Assembly (NCBI RefSeq): GCF_040645195.1
Contig: NZ_JBEYXW010000005.1
Coordinates: 62,001 to 126,000, forward strand
Source of the DNA: Prauserella_A sp040645195
GTDB taxonomy: Bacteria; Actinomycetota; Actinomycetes; Mycobacteriales; Pseudonocardiaceae
DNA: 64,000 nt
Reading direction: 5' to 3'
The notes beneath the pieces are model-generated. The model did no database searches. It had not been told where the DNA came from and saw nothing but the letters and a program-made list of their open reading frames with translations. Position 1 is the stretch's first letter. Every line of letters begins with the position of its first letter. The translations under genes were made by a program, and so were the position numbers. Positions 51,446 through 58,943 of this stretch are shown one piece after another.

Positions 51446-52375
51446 ATGAACGAACGCTCCTGGATGACAGGCAAACAGGTGCGGCTCCGCGCCGGCGACT
51501 ACGCGGCAACGATCACGTCGCTTGGTGCGACGCTGCGCGAACTCACTCTTTGCGGCCGTCCGCTGATCCTCAGCTTCGACGCGGATGAACTGCCGTCGTC
51601 CGGGCACGGGCAGATACTCGCCCCTTGGCCCAACCGTCTCCGCGATGGCCGATGGACATGGCGAGGCATGCCCATGGCCTTACCCGTTGACGAACCGCAC
51701 CGCGGAAACAGCGCAAACCACGGCCTCGTTCGATGGGCAGAATGGCACGTCGGGTACTGGGATGAGAGTGCCGCCGTCCTGAACCACCGTTTGGCACCAC
51801 AACCTGGATATCCGTTCGCGCTCGAGTTCGACGTCGAATATGCCCTCCACGCACATCGGGGACTGAGCGTCCAACTCAGCGTCCGCAACACCGGAGCCAC
51901 CGATGCACCAGTTGCGTTGGGGAGCCATCCCTATATTCGTCCTCTGGGAGGTGGGCCGGTTGACGACGCGGTCCTGACGGTTCCCGGTGACCGGCGGGTT
52001 CTTGTCGACGACTGGGGCACTCCCAACGCCACCGAACCGGTAGAGGGAACCGCGTTCGATTTCCGAACGCCGCGGCGCGTTGAGTCCGTGCAGATCAACA
52101 ATGCTTTCACAGACCTCAGCCGGGATCCCGGCGGCCACGTTGTCGCGTCAGTCGCGGACGCCGACGGGACGGTCTCACTCAGGGCCGGAGAGGCCGCGCG
52201 GTGGCTGCAGGTCTACACGTCAGATGCGCTCGACGAGCCATCCCGACGGCGAGCGGTGGCGATCGAACCCATGACCGCTCCGCCCGGAGCACTCGCTTCC
52301 GGTGAAGGACTCCACCACCTGCGTGCCGGCGATCGCCTCGCGCTTACGTGGCACATCAGCGCGGCGTTCGGATAG
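51446..52375 (+). CDS. Aldose 1-epimerase (mutarotase) family protein
   Basis: 309 residues, beta-sandwich. LAPWPNRLRDGRWTWRG, the active-site His in SANHGLVRW, GSHPYIRPL and the catalytic Glu in AIEPMTAPPGA match galactose mutarotase-like proteins. It equilibrates alpha and beta anomers of the released sugar, a common last step after a glycosidase. ATG 51446 has a GGGGGAG site 11 bases upstream. Confidence 0.9.
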   Translation: MNERSWMTGKQVRLRAGDYAATITSLGATLRELTLCGRPLILSFDADELPSSGHGQILAPWPNRLRDGRWTWRGMPMALPVDEPHRGNSANHGLVRWAEWHVGYWDESAAVLNHRLAPQPGYPFALEFDVEYALHAHRGLSVQLSVRNTGATDAPVALGSHPYIRPLGGGPVDDAVLTVPGDRRVLVDDWGTPNATEPVEGTAFDFRTPRRVESVQINNAFTDLSRDPGGHVVASVADADGTVSLRAGEAARWLQVYTSDALDEPSRRRAVAIEPMTAPPGALASGEGLHHLRAGDRLALTWHISAAFG

Positions 52376-52416
52376 CAAATCCGACCAAGTCACGGAACCA
52401 TCCCATCGATCCGTGC

Positions 52417-52434
52417 ACGACGCTACAGCGTCGT
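52417..52434. terminator. Hairpin at the end of island F
   Basis: ACGACGCT-AC-AGCGTCGT is a perfect 8-bp stem 41 bp after the mutarotase stop and 20 bp before the iron box. It probably ends the sugar operon. Confidence 0.55.
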
Positions 52435-52453
52435 AGCCCTGGACGGTCGTGAG

Positions 52454-52472
52454 TTAGGATTGCCTAAACTAA
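52454..52472 (+). promoter_or_regulatory. IdeR/DtxR iron box
   Basis: TTAGGATTGCCTAAACTAA matches about 16 of 19 positions of the actinobacterial IdeR/DtxR consensus, 30 bp before the first permease GTG. With iron present the regulator would repress the siderophore uptake genes; with low iron they would be expressed. This confirms the function of the operon independently of homology. Confidence 0.8.
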
Positions 52473-52501
52473 CTGGCCGGTGGTGAGGAGAAGGTAGCGC
52501 T

Positions 52502-53572
52502 GTGGAGACGCTGGGCGCGGACGAACGGTCCTCGGTGACCGCCTCCGTCGACCGCTCGGCGACCGATTTCGTGCGGGCGCGGCGTCACCGGGTCGCGGTT
52601 CTGCTGCTGGGTGTGCTTCTCCTGATCGGCGCCTGTGCGCTGAGCCTGGTTGTCGGGTCGAAGGAGATCCCGTGGCGGACTGTCTGGGAGGCGGTTGGGG
52701 GCGACGCCGGATCGCCGGATCACCTCATCGTCCAGGACATGCGGATACCGCGAACCCTCCTCGGCGTCGTCGTGGGGGTCGCTCTGGGGATTTCCGGTGC
52801 GCTGGTTCAGGCCATGACCCGCAACCCGCTGGCGGACACCGGGGTGCTCGGGGTCAACGCGGGGGCTGCTTTCTTCGTGGCCGTCGCCATCGGCGTGCTC
52901 GGCCTGAGCGGGATCTCCACCTATGTCTGGGCCGCTTTCCTGGGTGCTCTCCTCATCACGGCGCTGGTGTACGCTCTCGGCTCCGTCGGCAGAGGCGGGG
53001 GGACTCCGATCCGGCTGACCCTTGCCGGCGTAGCCGTCGGGGCGGCGCTGTCCGGCCTCACCTCCGGCCTGATGCTTCTGGACCCGGAAGCCTTCGATGC
53101 CATGCGCTCGTGGAATGCAGGATCGCTCGTGGGGCGTGATCTCGGCGTCACCGCATCCATCGTCCCGTTCGTACTCCTCGGTCTGGTGCTCGCCGCCGCC
53201 ATCGCCGCGCCGCTGAACAGCATGGCGCTGGGAGATGATGTGGCCCGAGCGCAGGGGGTCAGCATTGGTCTCGTGCGCGTCATCGGGATCATCGCCGTCA
53301 CCTTGCTGTGCGGCGCGGCCACCGCGGCGGCGGGCCCCATCGGATTCGTCGGCCTGATGATCCCCCACGTCGCCCGGTGGATCGCTGGTCCCGATCAGCG
53401 TTGGATCATGGTCTACACGCTCGTGGCCTCGCCGCTGCTCGTCCTGCTCTCCGATGTACTCGGCCGGCTGGTCGTGCGCCCGGGGGAGATGCCGGTGGGC
53501 ATTGTCACGGCTTTCCTTGGGGCGCCTGTTCTGATCGTCATGGTGCGCCGGCGGAAGGCGAGCGGGCTATGA
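52502..53572 (+). CDS. Iron-siderophore ABC permease, FecCD type (first)
   Basis: 356 residues from GTG 52502 with GAGGAGAAGG upstream, about nine to ten membrane helices. RIPRTLLGVVVGVALGISGA, LVQAMTRNPLADTGVLGVNA and GPIGFVGLMIPHVARWIAGP are FecCD/BtuC signatures. It forms a heterodimeric channel with the next gene. Stop overlaps the next ATG. Confidence 0.94.
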   Translation: METLGADERSSVTASVDRSATDFVRARRHRVAVLLLGVLLLIGACALSLVVGSKEIPWRTVWEAVGGDAGSPDHLIVQDMRIPRTLLGVVVGVALGISGALVQAMTRNPLADTGVLGVNAGAAFFVAVAIGVLGLSGISTYVWAAFLGALLITALVYALGSVGRGGGTPIRLTLAGVAVGAALSGLTSGLMLLDPEAFDAMRSWNAGSLVGRDLGVTASIVPFVLLGLVLAAAIAAPLNSMALGDDVARAQGVSIGLVRVIGIIAVTLLCGAATAAAGPIGFVGLMIPHVARWIAGPDQRWIMVYTLVASPLLVLLSDVLGRLVVRPGEMPVGIVTAFLGAPVLIVMVRRRKASGL

Positions 53573-54669
53573 GCACCAGCACGCGAGTGGAACGGTGGCG
53601 ACGGACCGCGGTGGGCGGGGGCATGCACTTCGGCCGGCCGGCCCGTGTCGTCCGCACCCCGCGGCAGCGCCTCTCGGGCGTGATCGATTTGCGCACCGCG
53701 ATCGTGACCACTGTGCTGTTCTGCACGGCGGCCGTGCTCGCGCTCATCGCCTTGGGCGTCGGCGATTATCCGGTGCCCGTTCTTCGCGTCCTCGCGGTTC
53801 TCCTGGGGGATGGCGCGCCACGTGACTCGCTTGTGGTGCTCGAGTGGAGGATGCCGCGGGTCCTTCTCGCGCTCGTCCTCGGCGGGGCGCTCGGCGTCAG
53901 CGGGGCCATCTTCCAGGCGTTGACGCGAAACCCTCTCGGTAGTCCGGATGTCATCGGCTTCAACACCGGGGCCTACACGGGCGCGTTACTGGTGATCCTC
54001 GTCATCGGTGCCTCCGGGTTCGGCGCCACCGCCTCCGGAGCCTTCGTCGGTGGAGTCGTCACGGCCGCGGGGATCTACCTGCTTGCCTTCCGGCGTGGCG
54101 TGCAAGGGTTCCGGCTGATCATCGTGGGCATCGGAGTGAGTGCCGTGCTCTCCTCGGTGAACACCTGGCTGGTCCTGCGCGGCGATCTCCAGGATGCGAT
54201 GTCCGCGTCCATGTGGGGGGCGGGGACCCTCAACGGCGCGACCTGGGCCCAGGCGCTGCCGGCGCTGATCGCGGCCGCGCTGTTGCTGCCGGCAGTGATC
54301 GGATCGGTCCGCCCCCTGCGCATGCTCGAGTTGGGGGACGACGCCGCGACAGCGCTCGGGGTGGGTACCGAGCGAAGTCGCCTCGCGCTCATCCTCCTTG
54401 GCGTGGCACTGACTGCCCTGGCCACGAGCACGGCGGGGCCGATCGCCTTCGTCGCTCTGGCGGCCCCGCAGCTCGCGCGCCGCCTGACCCGCGCCGCGGG
54501 GGCATCGCCCCTGTCAGCCATGGCCATGGGAAGCGTCCTGCTCGTGGGCAGCGATCTCGTCGCCCAGCGCGCTTTCGCCCCCATCCAGTTGCCGGTCGGC
54601 GTCGTGACGGCTTCGGTTGGCGGCGTCTATCTCGTCTGGTTACTGGTCCGGGAGGCGCGCCGTTCGTGA
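53569..54669 (+). CDS. Iron-siderophore ABC permease, FecCD type (second)
   Basis: 366 residues from ATG 53569. RMPRVLLALVLGGALGVSGA, IFQALTRNPLGSPDVIGFNT and GPIAFVALAAPQLARRLTRA are present. The N-terminus has about 40 extra basic residues before the first helix. After its stop an ATPase gene would be expected, but only a short stub and the binding protein follow. Confidence 0.94.
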   Translation: MSTSTRVERWRRTAVGGGMHFGRPARVVRTPRQRLSGVIDLRTAIVTTVLFCTAAVLALIALGVGDYPVPVLRVLAVLLGDGAPRDSLVVLEWRMPRVLLALVLGGALGVSGAIFQALTRNPLGSPDVIGFNTGAYTGALLVILVIGASGFGATASGAFVGGVVTAAGIYLLAFRRGVQGFRLIIVGIGVSAVLSSVNTWLVLRGDLQDAMSASMWGAGTLNGATWAQALPALIAAALLLPAVIGSVRPLRMLELGDDAATALGVGTERSRLALILLGVALTALATSTAGPIAFVALAAPQLARRLTRAAGASPLSAMAMGSVLLVGSDLVAQRAFAPIQLPVGVVTASVGGVYLVWLLVREARRS

Positions 54670-54719
54670 CCGTTGCGTCCGCGGCGGCTCGGCTTGCTTC
54701 CGCAGGACTGGACCATTCA
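54666..54719 (+). pseudogene. Possible stub of a deleted siderophore ATPase gene
   Basis: A GTG at 54666 overlaps the permease stop in the standard operon style and reads VTVASAAARLASAGLDHS, resembling the N-terminal lead-in of FepC-type ATPases (-ARLAAEGL-). No Walker A, signature or Walker B follows. Between 54670 and the lipoprotein start there are only 148 bp. The stub reading is tentative. Confidence 0.3.
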
Positions 54720-54817
54720 GCAGATCATCCGCCCATGGTCCTCAATGGACGATTCGGTCGTGGCGGCGGCGGCCCGACGAGATCCTCCGACCACCCTCTG
54801 AGAAAGGAAAAGACCCC

Positions 54818-55894
54818 ATGGCTCCACCTATCACCACCCTGCGCAGAACGCTCTCCCTACTGTCCGGAGCGATCCTCATCGCGTTCCTGGCCGGCTGCGC
54901 CGCTGGAACGGAGCACGAGGAAGACCAGTCGGCAGCGGCGGACATTCGGGCGGTCTCAATCGAGCCGCATGGGGACGAGCTGGTCGGGGCGCCCGTCTCG
55001 ATCAATGCGGAGGACTCCTGGGACGAAGTGGTCGGTCCCTATGCGGACTTCGGCACCTCCTTGGGCGCTGGCGAGTTTCCCCGTATCGTCCGTCACGCGC
55101 TCGGCGACACCGAGATCCCCGAGCAGCCGCGGCGGGTGGTCACCCTGGACAGCGGGGAGACCGAGGCGGTGCTCGCCCTCGACATCGTCCCGGTCGGGAT
55201 CGCCGAGACGCCCAACCTGCCGGAGACCGTCGCGGATCTTCCCAAGGTCGGCTCGGTCGGCGAACCGAACCTCGAGGCGATCCTGGCCCTGGAACCCGAT
55301 CTCATCCTCAGCAATGCGAGCAGGGACGAGGCGCTGTACGAGCAGCTGTCGGCCATCGCTCCGACGGTGATGGGCATCAAGACGGGGGCGCCCTGGCAGC
55401 AGAACACGGAGCTGTACGCGATGGCATTGGGGCGGGAGGAGACTGTCGCGGAGGTGAAGGAGACCTATGAGGCCCGCAGCGCGCAGGTCCGGCAGCTGCG
55501 CGGGGACGAGCGGCCCGAGGTGTCCTTTGTGCGCATCCGGACCGATGACCTGCGTCTGTACCAGCGTTCCAGCTTCCCCGGTACAGTCCTGGCCGGCGCC
55601 GGTCTACCACGTCCGGAGGAGTCGAACCTCGACACCAACAACATCGATCTCAGCCCCGAGCAGGTTGAGCGGATCGATGCGGACGTTCTCTTCGTCGCCG
55701 TTGACGACGACGTCGCCACCGAGGAGGTCGACGCCCTGCTCGACAGCGACCTGTGGCAGTCACTTGGTGCAGTCAGCGCAGGGAACGTGCACATTGTCGA
55801 CGCCAGCGTCTGGTACGCCAGCAGCGGCTACGAGGGTGCGCATCAGATGCTGACCGACGTCGAGACCGCGCTCACCACTTACCAGCCCCGGTGA
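54818..55894 (+). CDS. Siderophore-binding lipoprotein of an ABC importer
   Basis: 358 residues from ATG 54818 with AGAAAGGAAAAG upstream. Signal peptide and lipobox FLAGCAAG (Cys about 26). The periplasmic-binding fold for ferric siderophores shows in IPEQPRRVVTLDSGETEAVL, VGSVGEPNLEAILALEPDLIL and the C-terminal WYASSGYEGAHQMLTDV. It captures Fe-siderophore at the cell surface for the two permeases. The operon ends here; a minus-strand operon converges from the right. Confidence 0.92.
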   Translation: MAPPITTLRRTLSLLSGAILIAFLAGCAAGTEHEEDQSAAADIRAVSIEPHGDELVGAPVSINAEDSWDEVVGPYADFGTSLGAGEFPRIVRHALGDTEIPEQPRRVVTLDSGETEAVLALDIVPVGIAETPNLPETVADLPKVGSVGEPNLEAILALEPDLILSNASRDEALYEQLSAIAPTVMGIKTGAPWQQNTELYAMALGREETVAEVKETYEARSAQVRQLRGDERPEVSFVRIRTDDLRLYQRSSFPGTVLAGAGLPRPEESNLDTNNIDLSPEQVERIDADVLFVAVDDDVATEEVDALLDSDLWQSLGAVSAGNVHIVDASVWYASSGYEGAHQMLTDVETALTTYQPR

Positions 55895-55967
55895 GACTCG
55901 AGCGACCAGTCGTCCAATCTCGATCGTTGGCGTGGCCGCAGCTGTGGGCGGGTGCGGCGGCACAGCC

Positions 55968-55988
55968 ACATTTCAGCGCATGAAATGT
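55968..55988. repeat. AT-rich inverted repeat between convergent genes
   Basis: ACATTTCA-GCGCA-TGAAATGT, 8-bp perfect arms, in the 127-bp gap between the siderophore lipoprotein gene and the minus-strand dehydrogenase gene. It stands out in the GC-rich context. It could terminate both transcripts or be a protein-binding site. Confidence 0.5.
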
Positions 55989-56021
55989 CCACTTCAGACA
56001 TAAATCGAAGAGCTGCTGGGT

Positions 56022-57056
56022 TCATTCCATCGCGTTGATCACGGCGTCGGTGAGCTGCTCGGTCGTCGCGTCGCCGCCCAGGTCCGGCGTGAGGGCGGTA
56101 CGCGTCTCGATCACCGTGCGAACGGCCTCGCGCACGCGCGCCGCCTTCGCCGGATGGCCCGAGGTCGCGAGCAGTTCGGCGCCGGACAGGACGAGCGCGA
56201 GCGGGTTCGCGATCCCCTTGCCGGCGATGTCCGGCGCGGCGCCGTGAGACGCTTCGAAGACCGCGGCGGTCGGTCCGATGTTCGCGCCTGGCGCGAGTCC
56301 CAGCGAGCCGACGAGGCCCGCTGCGAGGTCGGAGAAGATGTCGCCGTACTGGTTCGCGGCGACCACCACGTCGAAGCGGCGGGGATCGCGCACGACGGCG
56401 TAGCAGGCGGCATCGATCATCATGTCGTCGGACTCGATGTCCGGGTACTCATCCGCGACCTCGCGGAAGCAGCGGAGGAAGAGGCCGTCGGTGTAGTTGA
56501 GGACGTTCGCCTTGTGCAGGCAGGACACGCGACGGCGGCCACGCTCGCGCGCGTACTCGAACGAGTACCGTGCGACGCGCACCGCCGCCTCGCGTGTCGT
56601 CAGCTTGATGGCCTCCGCCGCGTGTTCACCGATCCGGTGTTCGAGGCCGATGTACACGTCCTCGGTGATCTCGCGCATCACCACGATGTCGAGCTCGGCG
56701 AATGGGCCCGACACGTCGCGGAACCCTCGGATCGGCCGTGGGTTGACGAAGAGGCCCAGCTCTCGCCGGATGGCGTTGTTCAGGGAAGGGTAGGTCGCCT
56801 CGGACCCGTCGGGCTGCACGCACGTGATGCGGCCCTGCATCTTGTTCACGATCAGCGGCGCCTTGATGACGCGCTTCGCCTCGCGCAGTCGGCGGACGAC
56901 TTCGGGGGCGAGGGGGTGGCCGTACTGGGTGACGGCCTCGTCGGCGATCGGGATGTCCTCCCACTTGATGTCGAGTCCGGTTGCGTCCAGGACCCGTTGG
57001 GTGGCTGCGGTGATCTCCGGGCCGATTCCGTTGCCCTTGAGCACTCCGATGTGCAT
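56022..57056 (-). CDS. Isocitrate/isopropylmalate dehydrogenase family protein
   Basis: 344 residues from ATG 57056 (the open frame extends 51 bases upstream through the operator). MHIGVLKGNGIGPEI, PSLNNAIRRELGLFVNPRPI, REITEDVYIGLEHR, KANVLNYTDGLFLRCFREVA, and VAANQYGDIFSDLAAGLVGSLGLAPGANIG follow the beta-decarboxylating dehydrogenase family, with a pattern close to NAD-dependent isocitrate dehydrogenase and tartrate dehydrogenases. It oxidatively decarboxylates a hydroxy di- or tricarboxylate. A TRAP-like tctCBA importer in the same regulated group suggests the acid is imported. Confidence 0.88.
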   Translation of the reverse strand: MHIGVLKGNGIGPEITAATQRVLDATGLDIKWEDIPIADEAVTQYGHPLAPEVVRRLREAKRVIKAPLIVNKMQGRITCVQPDGSEATYPSLNNAIRRELGLFVNPRPIRGFRDVSGPFAELDIVVMREITEDVYIGLEHRIGEHAAEAIKLTTREAAVRVARYSFEYARERGRRRVSCLHKANVLNYTDGLFLRCFREVADEYPDIESDDMMIDAACYAVVRDPRRFDVVVAANQYGDIFSDLAAGLVGSLGLAPGANIGPTAAVFEASHGAAPDIAGKGIANPLALVLSGAELLATSGHPAKAARVREAVRTVIETRTALTPDLGGDATTEQLTDAVINAME

Positions 57057-57075
57057 TCGACGCTCCCTGCCAAAA

Positions 57076-57095
57076 GGTTGACAGGTTGCAGTATA
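57076..57095 (-). promoter_or_regulatory. Promoter -10 and CAACC-type operator (island H, copy 1)
   Basis: On the minus strand a TATACT -10 (57095-57090) is followed at once by CAACCTGTCAACC (57088-57076). A TCGACA at 57119-57114 could be the -35 (18-bp spacer). The operator would cover the transcription start and ends 19 bp before the dehydrogenase ATG. The same 13-mer occurs at 58058 and, with one change, at 62210. Confidence 0.7.
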
Positions 57096-57165
57096 TATTC
57101 CGCTCATGCGGCATGTCGAGCGGGCTGGTCGACGACATCGGCGTTCGTACGCCGCCGGGGGGCGA

Positions 57166-57927
57166 TCAGATCGCTGCGGTGTCGCCCTGGGATCGATCGG
57201 CCGTCGTGTGGCTCGAGCCGCCGTCCTGGGCGAGGAGCCGTGTGGCGACTTTGTTCATGTGAAGGCGCATCGCTGCGTCGGCCAGGTCGCCGTCTCGCGC
57301 CAGGATCGCCTTGAAGATGTCCTCGTGCTCGCTGTACTTCACGACGTTGTCGCTCGCACGTGCGGTCTGGTTACGGCGGATCGCCGCGTCGAGGAGGTTG
57401 CGCAGCTGGTAGAGCAGGCCGGCGAGCGTGCGGCTGTGCGCGGCCTCGGCGATGGCCAGATGGAAGGCCACGTCGTGAGCGGCCCATCTCGCCTCGTCCT
57501 CGAAGGAACTTTCGAGGCCTGCGAGCTCTGTCCGCATTGCCTCCAGGTCCTCGTCTGTGCGCCGCTCCGCGGCGAGTCGCGCGAGGGCGACCTCGATGGT
57601 CCGTCGCGCCTCCATGAGCGCCTGAGTCCCCTGGTCGTCGAGCAGCAGGCCCCATTCGAGCACATCCGGCAGCAGGCTCGATGACGAGCCCCTCAGATAT
57701 GTGCCGTCGCCCTGCCGGATTTCCAGGAGGCCGAGCAGGCTGAGGGACTTGAGCGACTCGCGCACGGCCGAGCGTCCCACGCCGAAGACCTCGCACAGCT
57801 CTCGCTCGCTCGGCAGCTTGTCGCCGACCTTGACCCGGCCGGAGCGCAGGAGGTATTCCACGAGCTGCCGGGTCACTTCGAGCGCGGGATGGGAATGGGT
57901 GACCCGTTCGACCCGCCTCAGTTCCAC
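57166..57927 (-). CDS. GntR family regulator, FadR/FCD subfamily
   Basis: 253 residues from GTG 57927, which has AGGAGA nine bases upstream; an in-frame GTG at 57987 would add 20 basic residues. HTH: LVEYLLRSGRVKVGDKLPSE, RELCEVFGVGRSAVRESLKS, LLEIRQGDGTYL. FCD domain: ARRTIEVALARLAAERRTDE, DVAFHLAIAEAAHSRTLAGL, YSEHEDIFKAILARDGD. It sits between two genes that both carry the CAACCTGTCAACC operator and is their likely regulator. Confidence 0.9.
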   Translation of the reverse strand: MELRRVERVTHSHPALEVTRQLVEYLLRSGRVKVGDKLPSERELCEVFGVGRSAVRESLKSLSLLGLLEIRQGDGTYLRGSSSSLLPDVLEWGLLLDDQGTQALMEARRTIEVALARLAAERRTDEDLEAMRTELAGLESSFEDEARWAAHDVAFHLAIAEAAHSRTLAGLLYQLRNLLDAAIRRNQTARASDNVVKYSEHEDIFKAILARDGDLADAAMRLHMNKVATRLLAQDGGSSHTTADRSQGDTAAI

Positions 57928-58057
57928 GCCCGCTTCTCTCCTCGCCACGCGGAAAACCGCCTTCCTGCTTCTTCTTCGGCTATCCACACAGAGTATGCCG
58001 CTCCGCGTCGGTTCCGGCGGGGAGGCGGACGCGCCAACGACCGGTTACGATATTAAT

Positions 58058-58070
58058 CAACCTGTCAACC
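58058..58070. promoter_or_regulatory. CAACC-type operator (island H, copy 2)
   Basis: CAACCTGTCAACC, identical to the copy at 57076-57088, 24 bp before the ATG of the TIM-barrel isomerase and just after a TACGAT -10-like sequence (58046-58051). Confidence 0.7.
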
Positions 58071-58093
58071 AATTTTGGAGTCCGGAGGTGCCG

Positions 58094-58900
58094 ATGAAGT
58101 GGTCCTACCCGTACGCAGGCGCGGACGTTCCCGGAACGGTGATGGCTTTGCGCGGGACACCGTATGAGGCGTTGTCCTACCTTGGTTCTCTCTCGTTCGA
58201 TGCCATCGAACTGCTCGTGCGCGATCCCCGGGAGCTCGATCGGGGCGCACTGGATGGTGCGCTGGCGGCTACGACGATGACGGTGTCGGCGATCGGCACG
58301 GGGCCGATGGGAATGGTGGACGGGCTGACCCTCACAGCGGCGGACGCCGACGTCCGGGCCGAGACCGTTCGGCGGCTCGTCGCCTCCGTCGAACTGGCCG
58401 CCGCCTGGGGGGCGCAGGTGATCGTCGGCAAGCTGCGCGGTGCGGTCTCCGGTCATCCCGATGCGCTGTCGTGGCAGCGTGACGGCATCCTCCGCATCCT
58501 CGAACAGGCGGACGCTCTGGGCGTGCTGGTGACCTTCGAACCTCAGAGCGTCCCCCATGTCGACAACCTCACGACGACGGCTGAGGCGGTCGAGTTCGTT
58601 CGCGGTCTGGGCGGGAACGCGCGGGTCATGATCGACACGTATCACTCGGACATCTCGGATGAGCGTCCACTCGAGGCCTACGGCATCGCCGGCGTCCTGC
58701 TGTCGCATGTGCACCTGTCCGACGATGAGCGCAAGACGCCGGGTGCGGGCCGGATCGCCCTCGGGGAGCACCTGGCCGCCATAGAGGCGGCCGGGTACCC
58801 CTTCTCGCTCTCCTTCGAGTTCACGCAGTCGCCCGACGCGCGCACGGCCGCGGCCGACGCGATCTCTCACATGCGCTCGCTGGTCTCGTCGCGAGGCTGA
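58094..58900 (+). CDS. Sugar phosphate isomerase/epimerase family TIM-barrel protein
   Basis: 268 residues from ATG 58094 with GGAGGTG eight bases upstream. FDAIELLVRDPRELDRGALD, VSAIGTGPMGMVDGLTLT, VTFEPQSVPHVDN (Glu ligand), ARVMIDTYHSDISD (Asp, His) and HVHLSDDERKTPGAG (His) are ordered as in xylose isomerase-like barrels such as hydroxypyruvate or ketose epimerases. Substrate unknown. It converges with the minus-strand tctA gene 43 bp downstream. Confidence 0.85.
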   Translation: MKWSYPYAGADVPGTVMALRGTPYEALSYLGSLSFDAIELLVRDPRELDRGALDGALAATTMTVSAIGTGPMGMVDGLTLTAADADVRAETVRRLVASVELAAAWGAQVIVGKLRGAVSGHPDALSWQRDGILRILEQADALGVLVTFEPQSVPHVDNLTTTAEAVEFVRGLGGNARVMIDTYHSDISDERPLEAYGIAGVLLSHVHLSDDERKTPGAGRIALGEHLAAIEAAGYPFSLSFEFTQSPDARTAAADAISHMRSLVSSRG

Positions 58901-58943
58901 TCTCGTGTTCGGTGCGCGACCGACCCGCGCACCGAACTCGACA

